From: a virus | DNA: 30,955 nt | IMG/VR virus record: IMGVR_UViG_3300043436_001569 | Location: 1-30,955 of that record | Reading direction: 5' to 3' (one strand) | Shown here: piece by piece, positions 17,977 through 24,855 of the stretch | Position numbering within the stretch: the stretch's first letter is position 1 | How the letters are laid out: each line of letters begins with the position of its first letter | Translations under genes and position numbers: made by a program | The notes under the pieces: generated by a model | What the model was told of the DNA's origin: nothing | Databases searched by the model: none | The model's input: only the letters and a program-made list of their open reading frames with translations

Positions 17977-19410
17977 TTAATTTACTTTAACTGCTCTGCC
18001 GATATTAGACATATATTTATTCACTATTGTTGATAAGGTCTGTATTTGTCCGTCAGTCATACCATCAGCACTCCAACTACAGCCGTGTTGATTATCCCTT
18101 CTTCCTGATGTAGCGTTAAAGACCCTTATTGTTCCTGTTGGTAATCCAGCAGAACTCATACTAACGCTGTTTTGTGCTACTTTTGTTTCGTTGCTCCATA
18201 GGTTAAAGTTTGTTGAACTATCCCTATTTCCAATAACACAACCTAATTGATTTTTAATATCAGTATTGGGAATACCTATTCTATCACTTGAAGTATCAAA
18301 CATATCGCATCTTGTGTATAAATCACCACCCCACCATACTATATTTGCTGTGTATCCACCACCAGTCGCTCCAATATCATTTCCATAATAATAAGAACCA
18401 CCATTCCAAGTTGCCGCTCCACCAAATCCCATTAGATAAAATCCTATTTGTAATGATGGGAAAGTCATACTAACAGAAGGGGTTATACCCATATCACCTT
18501 CGCCTGTTGATGATGCTTCAACCCCGTTGATGTAATTTAATGTTCCCGTCCAAGTCATATCAAATGTTCCTGGACTAATCATATTTATTCTTGTTGAATT
18601 AGCGGTATTACCCAGATATGGATAAAAAGTTTTTAATGAACTATAAAGTGATGCCGCTTTTAATTCAGTAAAGAAGTTATTTGTTGCCGCACTAATGTTA
18701 TATCCAATATCACCAACTACGGCTGATACTGCGTTTAAGTATGTCTGTGCGTCAGCGTCAAACGATATAGGGGTTTCTACAACCTGCCAAGTTAAATTAT
18801 CACCTGAAGGAATGTTTATTACAACATCTGCTTCACCTGTTCCCCCACTTGTGATTGTGGCACCACTAATAAAGTTTAAGATTGATACTGCTGGAACTAC
18901 TAAAGTTCCACCACTATAAACATCTACACTTTGTCCGTTTATTCCACTTGTTCCTGATGTTCCTGAACTACCATCTTGACCTGATGAACCTGAACTTCCA
19001 TCTTGACCCGATGTTCCTGAACTACCATTACTTCCTGATATACCTGAAGTCCCTGATGTTCCTGCGATTGCCACTTCACCCCAATTTGCGTTTATATCAG
19101 GTGGGTTCTGTCCTATTGAAATGGTTGTTAAAGCCACCCAAGATGACCCGTTGTAATACACAACATCATTTAGGTAATAAGTTATGTTGTTCTGCCAACC
19201 ACCCTGATAGTTGAAACCTAATCCTGATGTTCCACTAGTTCCTGATGTGCCAGAAGTCCCCGATGTGCCACTAGTTCCTGACGCACCTGAAAACAAAGTT
19301 TCCTTTGTTATTTTGTATGTTGTTGTTTCACCTGAATTATTACCAGGAAAATAAAACCCTTCGGTATTCCCCGTCCATTCTGGTAATTGTGATATTGTTA
19401 AATTACTCAT
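17977..19410 (-). CDS. Collagen-like tail fibre with carbohydrate-binding-like and lectin-like domains
   Basis: A 477-aa fibre. Residues 1-40 form an attachment region. Residues about 43-63 are six G-T-S-type triplets. Residues 66-100 (W-Q-N-N-I-T-Y-Y-L-N-D-V-V-Y-Y-N-G-S-S-W) look like a CBM5/12 chitin-binding-type module. Residues about 116-160 carry a second triplet block (GTSG, QDGSSG). The C-terminal 280 residues include strands and a final RRDNQHGCSWSADGMTDGQIQTL helix segment often seen at the tip of Bacteroidota phage fibres (LamG/lectin-like fold suspected). Triplet blocks suggest a trimer. It follows the tail-terminator-like gene after 23 nt of A/T-rich leader. Host glycan binding is inferred. 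Confidence 0.75.
   Translation of the reverse strand: MSNLTISQLPEWTGNTEGFYFPGNNSGETTTYKITKETLFSGASGTSGTSGTSGTSGTSGTSGLGFNYQGGWQNNITYYLNDVVYYNGSSWVALTTISIGQNPPDINANWGEVAIAGTSGTSGISGSNGSSGTSGQDGSSGSSGQDGSSGTSGTSGINGQSVDVYSGGTLVVPAVSILNFISGATITSGGTGEADVVINIPSGDNLTWQVVETPISFDADAQTYLNAVSAVVGDIGYNISAATNNFFTELKAASLYSSLKTFYPYLGNTANSTRINMISPGTFDMTWTGTLNYINGVEASSTGEGDMGITPSVSMTFPSLQIGFYLMGFGGAATWNGGSYYYGNDIGATGGGYTANIVWWGGDLYTRCDMFDTSSDRIGIPNTDIKNQLGCVIGNRDSSTNFNLWSNETKVAQNSVSMSSAGLPTGTIRVFNATSGRRDNQHGCSWSADGMTDGQIQTLSTIVNKYMSNIGRAVKVN
19221..19285 (-). repeat. Nine-base repeat encoding Gly-Thr-Ser triplets
   Basis: Imperfect 9-base units encode GTSGTS... in the collagen-like fibre. A second, more degenerate block encoding GTSG/QDGSSG lies at about 18945-19065. 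Codons differ between units (GGA/GGC, ACT/ACA/ACG), so the tract is not a fresh expansion. Confidence 0.75.
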
Positions 19411-19433
19411 TTTATTTTTTATTTAATATTTTT

Positions 19434-19967
19434 TTATGGTTGTTGTTGATATAAGATTTGGTCGCCACCTTCAGTTGTAAATATTGAACCATTTTGGAAC
19501 AATAAGTAGAACTGCTCTTGGATATTGACTGGAATACAAGCCGTCTGTTCGGCGGTGATTGTAATGACCGCTTCAACCCCACAGACATCTTGGGAAAATC
19601 TATCCATAAAGGGTGTGTAATTCACAGCCGTATTCAAGAAGAAATCACTACTAGTAAGTTGGTTTGTGAAGAATGCGTAGAAGTCAGTTAGAATAACTTG
19701 GCATAAAGACAAACTATCCAACTGGTTAGAATTGATTGGGTCTCCATCAACATATTCATTCAACAGGTCATAAATTAAAATGTTGAAATTAAAGGTCGCA
19801 TAGTTCTTTTCAACTAACGATGGCTGTGGAACAGCGTGGAACGCAGGATACTTTGTAATATAATCGTCCCTTGAATAATCCGCTAGATTACCCCAACTGA
19901 AAGTTTGTAGTATTGGGTGTTGTGCCGTGAATACTGCGAATATTTGTATAATATCTTTTATAGTCAT
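19434..19967 (-). CDS. Tail-terminator-like protein (candidate)
   Basis: A 177-aa protein beginning MTIKDIIQIFAVFTAQHPIL. The pattern H-P-x-L-x-x-F-S-W-G-N-L...Y-P-A-F-x-A-V-P-x-P then FNFNILIYDLLNEYVDGDPINSNQLDSLSLCQVILTDF resembles a family in Bacteroidota phages placed between head-joining and tail genes and thought to act as tail terminator/completion protein. The ATG shares one base with the stop of the frameshifted chaperone product (TAATG at 19965-19969), implying coupled translation. I base the call on pattern and neighbourhood only; another neck role is possible. Confidence 0.55.
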   Translation of the reverse strand: MTIKDIIQIFAVFTAQHPILQTFSWGNLADYSRDDYITKYPAFHAVPQPSLVEKNYATFNFNILIYDLLNEYVDGDPINSNQLDSLSLCQVILTDFYAFFTNQLTSSDFFLNTAVNYTPFMDRFSQDVCGVEAVITITAEQTACIPVNIQEQFYLLFQNGSIFTTEGGDQILYQQQP

Positions 19968-20742
19968 TATTGTATTGTTTTTTGGTTTTTCTGGTTTTCT
20001 TTATGTGCCTTATCTAACCTATATGATAAATATGATAAGACCTCAAACAATTCCAATTTAAGAACGGGATTTACTTTTAAGATGTCGTCTTGAGCGCACA
20101 ACATAAGTGATTGGTAATAAAAATCTACTACGGATTGTTGGACTTCTTGTGGCGTAGTATCTTTGTTTTTGCTTTGTCTTTTTTGTTGTTCTCTATCATT
20201 TTCGTCTCCATAGATGATAGGGAAACTTTGGTAAGTTCTTGAACGAAAGTTGTTAAAAAAAAAAGGGCTGAAAATAAACTAGTTATGGGGAACTGCTTAA
20301 AGTCATTCATACGACCCATACATTCGTCTAATGAATAGGGTATTAGTTCCCTATCATCACCTTCTTTATTGTTGGATAATGGTTTGTATAAATGGACTGC
20401 CAACTTGGTTAAATCCAAAGGACTTTCAGCCATAAACACTTCAAGGTTTATCCATTCTTCATAACTGATGTTTGATGGTTTAATCAAACCATATTTAACC
20501 CCCTTGAAATCCACTACTAATTGTAGGGGTGTTGTGTCTGTATTACCCCATTCAGTCATCAACATCTTTGCCACGAACGATACTTGTGCGAAGGGTGCTT
20601 GTTTCACTTCTTCAATCGGTGCTCCCGTCATCATAGTAATCAATTCTGTTGCTTTAATGTCGGGGTTTTTCTTCAGTAATTCATACTGCTCTATTGTGAT
20701 GGGTAATATCCCATATTCTTTTTTACCTAATACTACTTTCAT
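19967..20742 (-). CDS. Tail assembly chaperone-like protein, long form made by -1 frameshift
   Basis: Joined product: 20742 to 20254 in the zero frame (163 codons), then a slip by -1 so that base 20254 is read again, then 95 codons to a TAA at 19967-19969. The total is 258 aa. The extension (NNFRSRTYQSFPIIYGDEND..., ending in a helix LKLELFEVLSYLSYRL) has no stop for 95 codons and fills an otherwise empty 160-bp gap. It ends exactly on the next gene's ATG. An isolated start inside it (ATG at 20104, 45 codons) is the alternative. Frameshifting is inferred from sequence; mass spectrometry would settle it. Confidence 0.65.
20128..20742 (-). CDS. Tail assembly chaperone-like protein, short (zero-frame) form
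   Basis: A 204-aa protein beginning MKVVLGKKEYGILPITIEQY. The N-terminal two thirds (TIEQYELLKKNPDIKATELI, VDFKGVKYGLIKPSNISYEEW, MAESPLDLTKLAVHLYKPL) resemble proteins in the tail-chaperone position of Bacteroidota phages. A helix near residues 150-170 (ITSLFSALFFLTTFVQEL) contains the slippery run. After the run the zero frame reads a Lys-rich tail (NNKKDKAKTKILRHKKSN). A short and a frameshifted long product from one gene is the G/GT arrangement of tail assembly chaperones. The start lies inside the end of the 54-aa gene. Unlike in most phages, it is not next to the tape measure. Confidence 0.65.
   Translation of the reverse strand: MKVVLGKKEYGILPITIEQYELLKKNPDIKATELITMMTGAPIEEVKQAPFAQVSFVAKMLMTEWGNTDTTPLQLVVDFKGVKYGLIKPSNISYEEWINLEVFMAESPLDLTKLAVHLYKPLSNNKEGDDRELIPYSLDECMGRMNDFKQFPITSLFSALFFLTTFVQELTKVSLSSMETKMIENNKKDKAKTKILRHKKSNNP
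20248..20264 (-). promoter_or_regulatory. Slippery site for -1 frameshifting
   Basis: On the minus strand ten T are followed by AA (plus-strand A-run 20255-20264). In frame this gives T-TTT-TTA, a canonical X-XXY-YYZ heptamer, ending at 20254. Two nt downstream, AACTTT and AAAGTT (20246-20251 and 20224-20229 on the plus strand) can pair around an inner GTT/AAC stem, a possible stimulator. Confidence 0.65.
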
Positions 20743-20887
20743 AATGTTTCACTAATATATTTATCATCTTACCTAATGGTTTCTTTTCTTTTATTGATAG
20801 TTCTTTTAGGGCTCTATAATATTCACCCTTCATTATGATTGACTTGTAGTCATAATCATAATCCTTTCCTAATCTTTTAATTTTCAT
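20723..20887 (-). CDS. Small protein, possible ribbon-helix-helix type
   Basis: A 54-aa basic protein beginning MKIKRLGKDYDYDYKSIIMK. It starts 2 nt after the terminase stop and overlaps the start of the chaperone-like gene by 20 nt, leaving no unexplained DNA between them. The second half (Y-Y-R-A-L-K-E-L-S-I-K-E-K-K-P-L-G-K-M-I...) has the spacing of the two helices in ribbon-helix-helix proteins, but the N-terminal strand is not convincing. It could equally be a small assembly factor. The tight packing is the main support for translation. Confidence 0.5.
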   Translation of the reverse strand: MKIKRLGKDYDYDYKSIIMKGEYYRALKELSIKEKKPLGKMINILVKHYESSIR

Positions 20888-20889
20888 AA

Positions 20890-22065
20890 TTACATAAAAC
20901 TATATTTCACTTTTGGCTTATAGGTCATTTCCGTAATCAAATACCTTGCGGCGTCTAATAAGTGGTCTCTACCTGTTGTCTTACTGGTGATGTTCCCTGA
21001 CCTGTCCTTGAACCATTTGTAGTTCTTTAGTTCTTCAATCAAGTTAGTTGATGATGCGTCAATCTGTAGTTTATACTTTTTCATTTCGGTTATACCATAC
21101 AGGACTGACCCTGCTTCCTTCTTTACCCCCCTTGTTCTTGAATAACCACCCTTCTTCAGTTCGTCAATCATACGGGGCTCACTACTATCGGCGATGACCT
21201 CAAAGGTCTTTTGTAATCCACCTTCACGCATCTTGAATAATATATCATCACTAGACAATCCCTTTTCATAGAATACTTCCTTCAGGTAGATTACATTATC
21301 AGGTTCGTTGATAAGTCCCCATACACACGCACATTCGTCATTAGAATAACCCCAGTCAATTCCTACACCTAACATCTTGGAATATCTTGGTGCTTCTTTA
21401 ACCACTTCCCAATTGATAAAGATTGTTTCACGGGGTTTAATCTTTTTACCCAACGCATAAACTTCATACATTTCAGGGTCTATGTCTTTCAACCCTTCAA
21501 TAGATTTTACAATTCGGTCATCTAAAAAGGGGTTCTGTTTGTAGGTTGAAATGATTAGTTGGTTTTCAGGTTTTTCTTCCAATTCATAAACGAACCAATC
21601 ATCACTAGCCGATGGGTTGTAATCTGCTATGATGAACCTACTGGTTCTAATGTCTAACTGAATAAACGCATCTTGGGATACTGATGTAATTTCGTTGATG
21701 AATACGATGTCTTGTTTCATACCACGAAGTTTTCCTGAACCATCATCTGCTCCCAAGAACCTAACTAATGAACCATTATCAAACCTGTAGATTACTTCTG
21801 TCTTGTTGAATAGTTCAGGGTTGTATAAACCCATTTGGTTCATTACTTCCTGAAAGTCCAATAGAACAGAATTACGGATTGATACAAGTGTGTCCCTAAC
21901 TATCGTAATTGTTGTGTTGGGGTTCTGTAGAATGTATAAAATCAGGTAGGATATGGTTTGATATGTCTTACCGCTTCTTGATGAGCCACGAAGGAATATA
22001 TGTCTTTTACCTTCCTTGACTGCCTTGTCTATATCCAAGTATAATGTTGATACTTTTACTTCCAT
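20890..22065 (-). CDS. terL: Terminase large subunit
   Basis: A 391-aa DNA-packaging motor. The ATPase domain shows Walker A GSSRSGKT at residues 27-34 and Walker B DIVFINE at 119-125 with the catalytic Glu at 125. The motif after it (ITSVSQDAFIQLDIRTS) and the coupling-type segment IISTYKQNPF (171-180) fit. The C-terminal nuclease shows GIDWG (Asp237), IADSS (Asp293) and RDHLLDAARY (Asp367, Asp371), a complete RNase H-like acidic set. Length and motifs match PBSX/XtmB-type large terminases. It opens the late region behind a terminator and a leader with the ATATTTATAG motif. Unusually, the small-subunit candidate lies about 3.8 kb upstream, across a block of ORFan genes. Confidence 0.95.
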   Translation of the reverse strand: MEVKVSTLYLDIDKAVKEGKRHIFLRGSSRSGKTYQTISYLILYILQNPNTTITIVRDTLVSIRNSVLLDFQEVMNQMGLYNPELFNKTEVIYRFDNGSLVRFLGADDGSGKLRGMKQDIVFINEITSVSQDAFIQLDIRTSRFIIADYNPSASDDWFVYELEEKPENQLIISTYKQNPFLDDRIVKSIEGLKDIDPEMYEVYALGKKIKPRETIFINWEVVKEAPRYSKMLGVGIDWGYSNDECACVWGLINEPDNVIYLKEVFYEKGLSSDDILFKMREGGLQKTFEVIADSSEPRMIDELKKGGYSRTRGVKKEAGSVLYGITEMKKYKLQIDASSTNLIEELKNYKWFKDRSGNITSKTTGRDHLLDAARYLITEMTYKPKVKYSFM

Positions 22066-22093
22066 ACGAAAAATCGGGTAATCCCCCAGAATA

Positions 22094-22105
22094 CTATAAA
22101 TATAG
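22094..22105 (-). promoter_or_regulatory. Leader motif ATATTTATAG upstream of terL
   Basis: The minus strand reads CTATATTTATAG about 30 nt before the terminase ATG. The same ten-base core stands directly before the starts at 584, 24548 and 27052. It may be a promoter element used by late genes or an initiation signal; the sequence alone does not decide. Confidence 0.35.
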
Positions 22106-22130
22106 TTTATGTTGTAAAAAGATGTATAAC

Positions 22131-22160
22131 AAAAAACCCCAACCTTTTCGGGTTAGGGTT
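22131..22160 (-). terminator. Rho-independent terminator between early and late regions
   Basis: On the minus strand AACCCTAACC and GGTTGGGGTT form a 10-bp stem (one T-G pair) with loop CGAAAA, followed by a T-run (plus-strand arms 22135-22144 and 22151-22160, A-run 22131-22136). It lies 24 nt after the last early gene and about 66 nt before the terminase start, so it insulates early transcription from the late region. Confidence 0.9.
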
Positions 22161-22183
22161 TCAACAATATAGGACAATCACAA

Positions 22184-22402
22184 TTACTTCTTGGGAAGTC
22201 CTTTATTATCTATATGGTCTTGGATTGTTTCTAATCTTTTACCTAATTCGGCGGTGTATCCGTTTTCTACATAATCCACAAGGACTACGGACATTCCCAC
22301 AAGTTCCTTCATAGTTAAACACTTTCCACAGGAAGTAGCCCAATCAAGAACCAACTTCATAGAACTTTGTGATGCGATTTGTCTGTCTTTATTCTGTGCC
22401 AT
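22184..22402 (-). CDS. Hypothetical early protein, 72 aa
   Basis: Begins MAQNKDRQIASQSSMKLVLDW, with a CGKC pair at about residues 30-33 and a helical second half (MKELVGMSVVLVDYVENGYTAEL). The two cysteines might bind metal, but no second pair is present. Similar short proteins occur in Bacteroidota phages without known function. It starts 3 nt after the stop of the 64-aa gene, so both share the promoter at 22622-22653, and the transcript ends at the terminator 24 nt downstream. Confidence 0.7.
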   Translation of the reverse strand: MAQNKDRQIASQSSMKLVLDWATSCGKCLTMKELVGMSVVLVDYVENGYTAELGKRLETIQDHIDNKGLPKK

Positions 22403-22405
22403 ATC

Positions 22406-22600
22406 TTATAGGTTATTTACGATTTTAATTTCAGCGATGTCGTTTAGAAGCCAGTTGATATTATCTTCATACCAACCAATACTTCCTTCGGTTTCAATTT
22501 CAGGGTTTTCTTCAATAAACTTATCAAAGTCAAAGTTGTCTAACATAAACGCCAACATTTTAGTTTTGGGTTCATTCAATTCAATAGTGTAGTTTTCCAT
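22406..22600 (-). CDS. Hypothetical acidic early protein, 64 aa
   Basis: Begins MENYTIELNEPKTKMLAFML, acidic, helix-rich, with ENPEIETEGSIGWYEDNINW in the middle. No family recognised. First gene of a two-gene unit with the 72-aa gene. The promoter at 22622-22653 has its -7 box 21 nt before this ATG, leaving a short A-rich leader and no Shine-Dalgarno site. Confidence 0.7.
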   Translation of the reverse strand: MENYTIELNEPKTKMLAFMLDNFDFDKFIEENPEIETEGSIGWYEDNINWLLNDIAEIKIVNNL

Positions 22601-22621
22601 ATTTTTATTTCGTTTGTCTTA

Positions 22622-22653
22622 CAAAGATAGTAAATATTTTTTATACTGCCAAA
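22622..22653 (-). promoter_or_regulatory. Bacteroidota-type promoter for the 64-aa/72-aa unit
   Basis: Minus strand: TTTG (22650-22653), 20-nt spacer, TATCTTTG (22622-22629), matching TTTG-N19/20-TAnnTTTG. The -33 box is extended to TTTGGCAGTATAAAA. It overlaps the last codons of the 106-aa gene (Leu-Ala-Val-stop). Confidence 0.85.
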
Positions 22654-22961
22654 CATTTCTCAAAAGAAATGTGATGTTGTGGTCGTGTAAAATAACTAAT
22701 TTCTACAATAGGTTCATTAGTAATACTATCTACCTGTCCCATAGTATAAGCCATTTCATCAGCGATGATTGTTGTAGTTCTTTTGATATGAATACCCCGA
22801 CTTGTTTTTGCTCTTTCCCCCTTTGGTATATCTTCCCAAGATATAATAACATCTTTGGTGTGTGAAGAACCAAAGGTTTCATCAGTTAAAACGAAACCAG
22901 GTTTCAATACTTCTAAAACCATACTGGTTTCTTTCTTATTTAACTTACTTCTACTTCTCAT
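22641..22961 (-). CDS. Hypothetical early protein, 106 aa
   Basis: Begins MRSRSKLNKKETSMVLEVLK. Basic N-terminus, then a beta-rich part (GFVLTDETFGSSHTKDVIIS, RGIHIKRTTTIIADEMAY). No family recognised and no membrane segment. It starts one base after the stop of the 59-aa gene (TAATATG), so the two form one unit. Its last codons are the -33 box of the next promoter, an economical overlap also seen in neighbours. Confidence 0.7.
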   Translation of the reverse strand: MRSRSKLNKKETSMVLEVLKPGFVLTDETFGSSHTKDVIISWEDIPKGERAKTSRGIHIKRTTTIIADEMAYTMGQVDSITNEPIVEISYFTRPQHHISFEKCLAV

Positions 22962-22962
22962 A

Positions 22963-23142
22963 TTACTTTGCGTTTATTTCTACGATTGTTGTGTATCCAC
23001 CCGCTTCGTTGGGGAATGATTGTTTTGTGTATTTAGCCAACTCACCATATAGGTTAGTGATTTCGTGAGCGTGAATACATACACCATTTTCCATAATCCT
23101 AACGATGATGAAGTTTTTTTTCTTATTCTGTTTGTCTTTCAT
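22963..23142 (-). CDS. Small hypothetical early protein, 59 aa
   Basis: A 59-aa protein beginning MKDKQNKKKNFIIVRIMENG, with a strongly basic start followed by a beta segment and ending TTIVEINAK. It is shorter than usual ORF cut-offs. Support: a consensus promoter ends 7 nt before its ATG with the same TATCACT leader as two other genes, and its stop lies one base before the next ATG. Function unknown. Confidence 0.75.
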   Translation of the reverse strand: MKDKQNKKKNFIIVRIMENGVCIHAHEITNLYGELAKYTKQSFPNEAGGYTTIVEINAK

Positions 23143-23149
23143 AGTGATA

Positions 23150-23181
23150 CAAAATTACGGATTAGTTTTGATATTCCCAAG
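23150..23181 (-). promoter_or_regulatory. Bacteroidota-type promoter for the 59-aa/106-aa unit
   Basis: Minus strand: CTTG (23178-23181), 20-nt spacer, TAATTTTG (23150-23157), a perfect TAnnTTTG. The ATG follows 7 nt later, so the message would be nearly leaderless. The segment is a near duplicate of the promoter at 23439-23470 and overlaps the end of the 89-aa gene. Confidence 0.8.
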
Positions 23182-23431
23182 AAAAAGTTGAAAAATATTC
23201 ACCAGTTTCTTCTTCAATAATATCAACCAAAAAATCGTCAATATCATCTTCTTCTTCATCAAAATCATAATCGTCCAAATCAACTTCTAATGTTGTTTGA
23301 CTTTTAAGTTCTTCACATCGTTCTTCAATTTCTTCTTCAGTCAAATTGTTTTCACGATTGTAGTTCTTAAAATACTTTTCGTCCCATAAGTAAGTAAATG
23401 CGATGTCTGTGATTATTATTGTGTTTCCCAT
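23162..23431 (-). CDS. Highly acidic hypothetical protein, 89 aa
   Basis: Begins MGNTIIITDIAFTYLWDEKY. From about residue 28 to 76 nearly every second residue is Asp or Glu (EEEIEERCEELKS, DLDDYDFDEEEDDIDDFL), giving a very low predicted pI. Such small acidic phage proteins are sometimes DNA mimics that block host nucleases or polymerase (as with Ocr), but no specific family is recognised here. It is a single-gene unit with its own promoter 7 nt before the ATG. Its last codons are part of the next promoter. Confidence 0.75.
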   Translation of the reverse strand: MGNTIIITDIAFTYLWDEKYFKNYNRENNLTEEEIEERCEELKSQTTLEVDLDDYDFDEEEDDIDDFLVDIIEEETGEYFSTFSWEYQN

Positions 23432-23438
23432 AGTGATA

Positions 23439-23470
23439 CAAAATTACGGATAAGTTTTGATACTGCCAAA
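23439..23470 (-). promoter_or_regulatory. Bacteroidota-type promoter for the acidic 89-aa gene
   Basis: Minus strand: TTTG (23467-23470), 20-nt spacer, TAATTTTG (23439-23446), then TATCACT and ATG. The -33 box is the extended form TTTGGCAGTATCAAAA. The best consensus match in the window. Confidence 0.9.
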
Positions 23471-23602
23471 CTATTTTTGATAATATTTGATACTACCCAT
23501 TTGTCTTTCTAATTGGATAGACCATTCTATCGCTTGAAGGATTACTAATATTCTATACTTCCTTCTATTGTGATTTGATTTTCGTTGTCTTGGGATTTTC
23601 AT
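23471..23602 (-). CDS. Small basic protein, 43 aa
   Basis: Begins MKIPRQRKSNHNRRKYRILV, strongly basic at the N-terminus, then a helix (VILQAIEWSIQLERQMGSI). Its ATG overlaps the stop of the 132-aa gene (ATGA), and it ends one base before the -33 box of the next promoter, so it exactly fills the space between two well supported elements. Function unknown; nucleic-acid binding is possible given the charge. Confidence 0.6.
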   Translation of the reverse strand: MKIPRQRKSNHNRRKYRILVILQAIEWSIQLERQMGSIKYYQK

Positions 23603-23997
23603 ACATTTACCTTTTTAATAAACTTATAGTGTTCTTCCTTGAATAGTTCATAATCAGGTTCAGTTGTGAATACCCTTGATGTCTCTTGGAATACTTCATC
23701 ACCTATGTAGTGTAATACTATGAATAACCTACCCTGCGTCGTTTCTACGGGACTTATTTGTGATGAATACTGATTACCCCTAACTATTGTAATTGTCTTC
23801 GTATAACTCTTCATTTGGTCTTTCATAACAAATGACCTTTTTTCATCGTTCCATTTTTTTCCACTACGGATTTGATTTATCATTTCACGGGATACACCAT
23901 ACATTTCTGCGATGTCCCCATCACACAACATCGTTGTTGCGAATAATCGTTTGATTTCCTGAACCTTCTGTTCGTCCAATTTACTAGCACCTATCAT
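23599..23997 (-). CDS. Helix-turn-helix protein, 132 aa
   Basis: Residues about 5-50 (LDEQKVQEIKRLFATT, then DGDIAEMYGVSREMINQIRSGKKW) form a helix-turn-helix of the kind found in small phage regulators and in the DNA-binding ends of homing endonucleases. The rest (about 60-132) is beta-rich with no nuclease motif. It resembles the 61-aa helix-turn-helix protein at 28925-29110. The start overlaps the upstream stop (ATGA at 23994-23997), and it is followed by the overlapping 43-aa gene. A regulatory role is likely; its target is unknown. Confidence 0.7.
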   Translation of the reverse strand: MIGASKLDEQKVQEIKRLFATTMLCDGDIAEMYGVSREMINQIRSGKKWNDEKRSFVMKDQMKSYTKTITIVRGNQYSSQISPVETTQGRLFIVLHYIGDEVFQETSRVFTTEPDYELFKEEHYKFIKKVNV

Positions 23998-24548
23998 ATT
24001 GTTTGTTCCTTTCTTTCTATTGGGGGTTTTTCATCTTTACAATCACAATCGTTTAATCCGTAATCAATTTCATCAACCCATTTATTTAAGTCCATTAGGA
24101 TATGCTGACTATCAGCAGTTCTTAAATTACCATACATTTCCCTACCAATCTTTTTGGTTATTTCATTTCCATTATAGGAAACTTTAATATTCACACCATC
24201 TTTTACATAACGGATTTCATAGATGAACTGACCCCAAATATAATCTTCCATCAATTTCTTATCACTTAAAGGAATGTCCCAAAACAATACATCAACAGGT
24301 GCCATACCTTCTTCGTTGATTTGATTGATGAATGGTTTTTTCTTATTACCAAACATACTACCAAACTTACCATCATTTACAAACTTATTGATTGTGTGAT
24401 AAAATCTTTGTTTGTTAAAGTCCTTACCTAAAGAATATAATACAGGTCGTAATGCTGATGTATCATCAACCCCACCATCGTATTTAATCCACGAACCCAT
24501 TACGAACTTTCCGTTGTCGTAAATCTTAAAAATTGCGTTTGTTCCCAT
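23994..24548 (-). CDS. Hypothetical protein, 184 aa
   Basis: Begins MGTNAIFKIYDNGKFVMGSW. I use ATG at 24548; the frame extends to a TTG at 24593, but that would run into the upstream gene and past the leader motif. The M-G-T-x start followed by a beta-rich segment with K-Y-D-G-G recalls a loose group of phage proteins of unknown function. A C-terminal DCDCKDE segment is present. First gene of a three-gene unit with the 132-aa and 43-aa genes. The leader motif ATATTTATAG lies directly before the start. Confidence 0.7.
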   Translation of the reverse strand: MGTNAIFKIYDNGKFVMGSWIKYDGGVDDTSALRPVLYSLGKDFNKQRFYHTINKFVNDGKFGSMFGNKKKPFINQINEEGMAPVDVLFWDIPLSDKKLMEDYIWGQFIYEIRYVKDGVNIKVSYNGNEITKKIGREMYGNLRTADSQHILMDLNKWVDEIDYGLNDCDCKDEKPPIERKEQTI

Positions 24549-24561
24549 ATCTATAAATATA

Positions 24562-24813
24562 TTAAAAGTTTTTATTATGAAAAGTTTTAACAAACTTACG
24601 GAACTTTGATTTGATGTGTTCTACAATTTTGTCTTCAACATTTTCATCATCAACTTTCCAATAAGGGTTTTCTTCAGGTTGGGGACAATACCAGTCAGTA
24701 TTGATATACCAGATGGTTTCAATCCCTTTATGTTCTACATAGTAGGTTGCGTATATCTGTGTAATCTTTCCTTCTTCGTAGGTAATTGCTTGGTTTTCTC
24801 TTTTGCTTCTCAT
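24562..24813 (-). CDS. Hypothetical early protein, 83 aa
   Basis: Begins MRSKRENQAITYEEGKITQI. Aromatic-rich middle (YATYYVEHKGIETIWYINTDWY) and a charged C-terminal helix (VEDKIVEHIKSKFRKFVKTF). No family recognised. Single-gene unit behind the promoter at 24821-24852, whose -7 box ends 7 nt before the ATG. Confidence 0.7.
   Translation of the reverse strand: MRSKRENQAITYEEGKITQIYATYYVEHKGIETIWYINTDWYCPQPEENPYWKVDDENVEDKIVEHIKSKFRKFVKTFHNKNF
24591..24598 (-). promoter_or_regulatory. Possible -7 element upstream of the 184-aa gene
   Basis: Minus strand TAAGTTTG fits TAnnTTTG, 42 nt before the ATG at 24548. No TTTG stands at the expected distance upstream, so this is weaker than the neighbouring promoters. 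Confidence 0.35.
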
Positions 24814-24820
24814 AGTGATA

Positions 24821-24852
24821 CAAAGTTCAGGATTATATTTGGATTATACAAG
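24821..24852 (-). promoter_or_regulatory. Promoter for the 83-aa gene, degenerate
   Basis: Minus strand: CTTG (24849-24852), 20-nt spacer, GAACTTTG (24821-24828), then TATCACT and ATG. It aligns without gaps to the promoters at 23150 and 23439 but departs from consensus in the TA of the -7 box. Confidence 0.6.
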
Positions 24853-24855
24853 CGA

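Noticed and set aside
11191-19410. Diversity-generating retroelement targeting tail fibres
   Set aside because: No reverse transcriptase and no template/variable repeat pair seen in the window.
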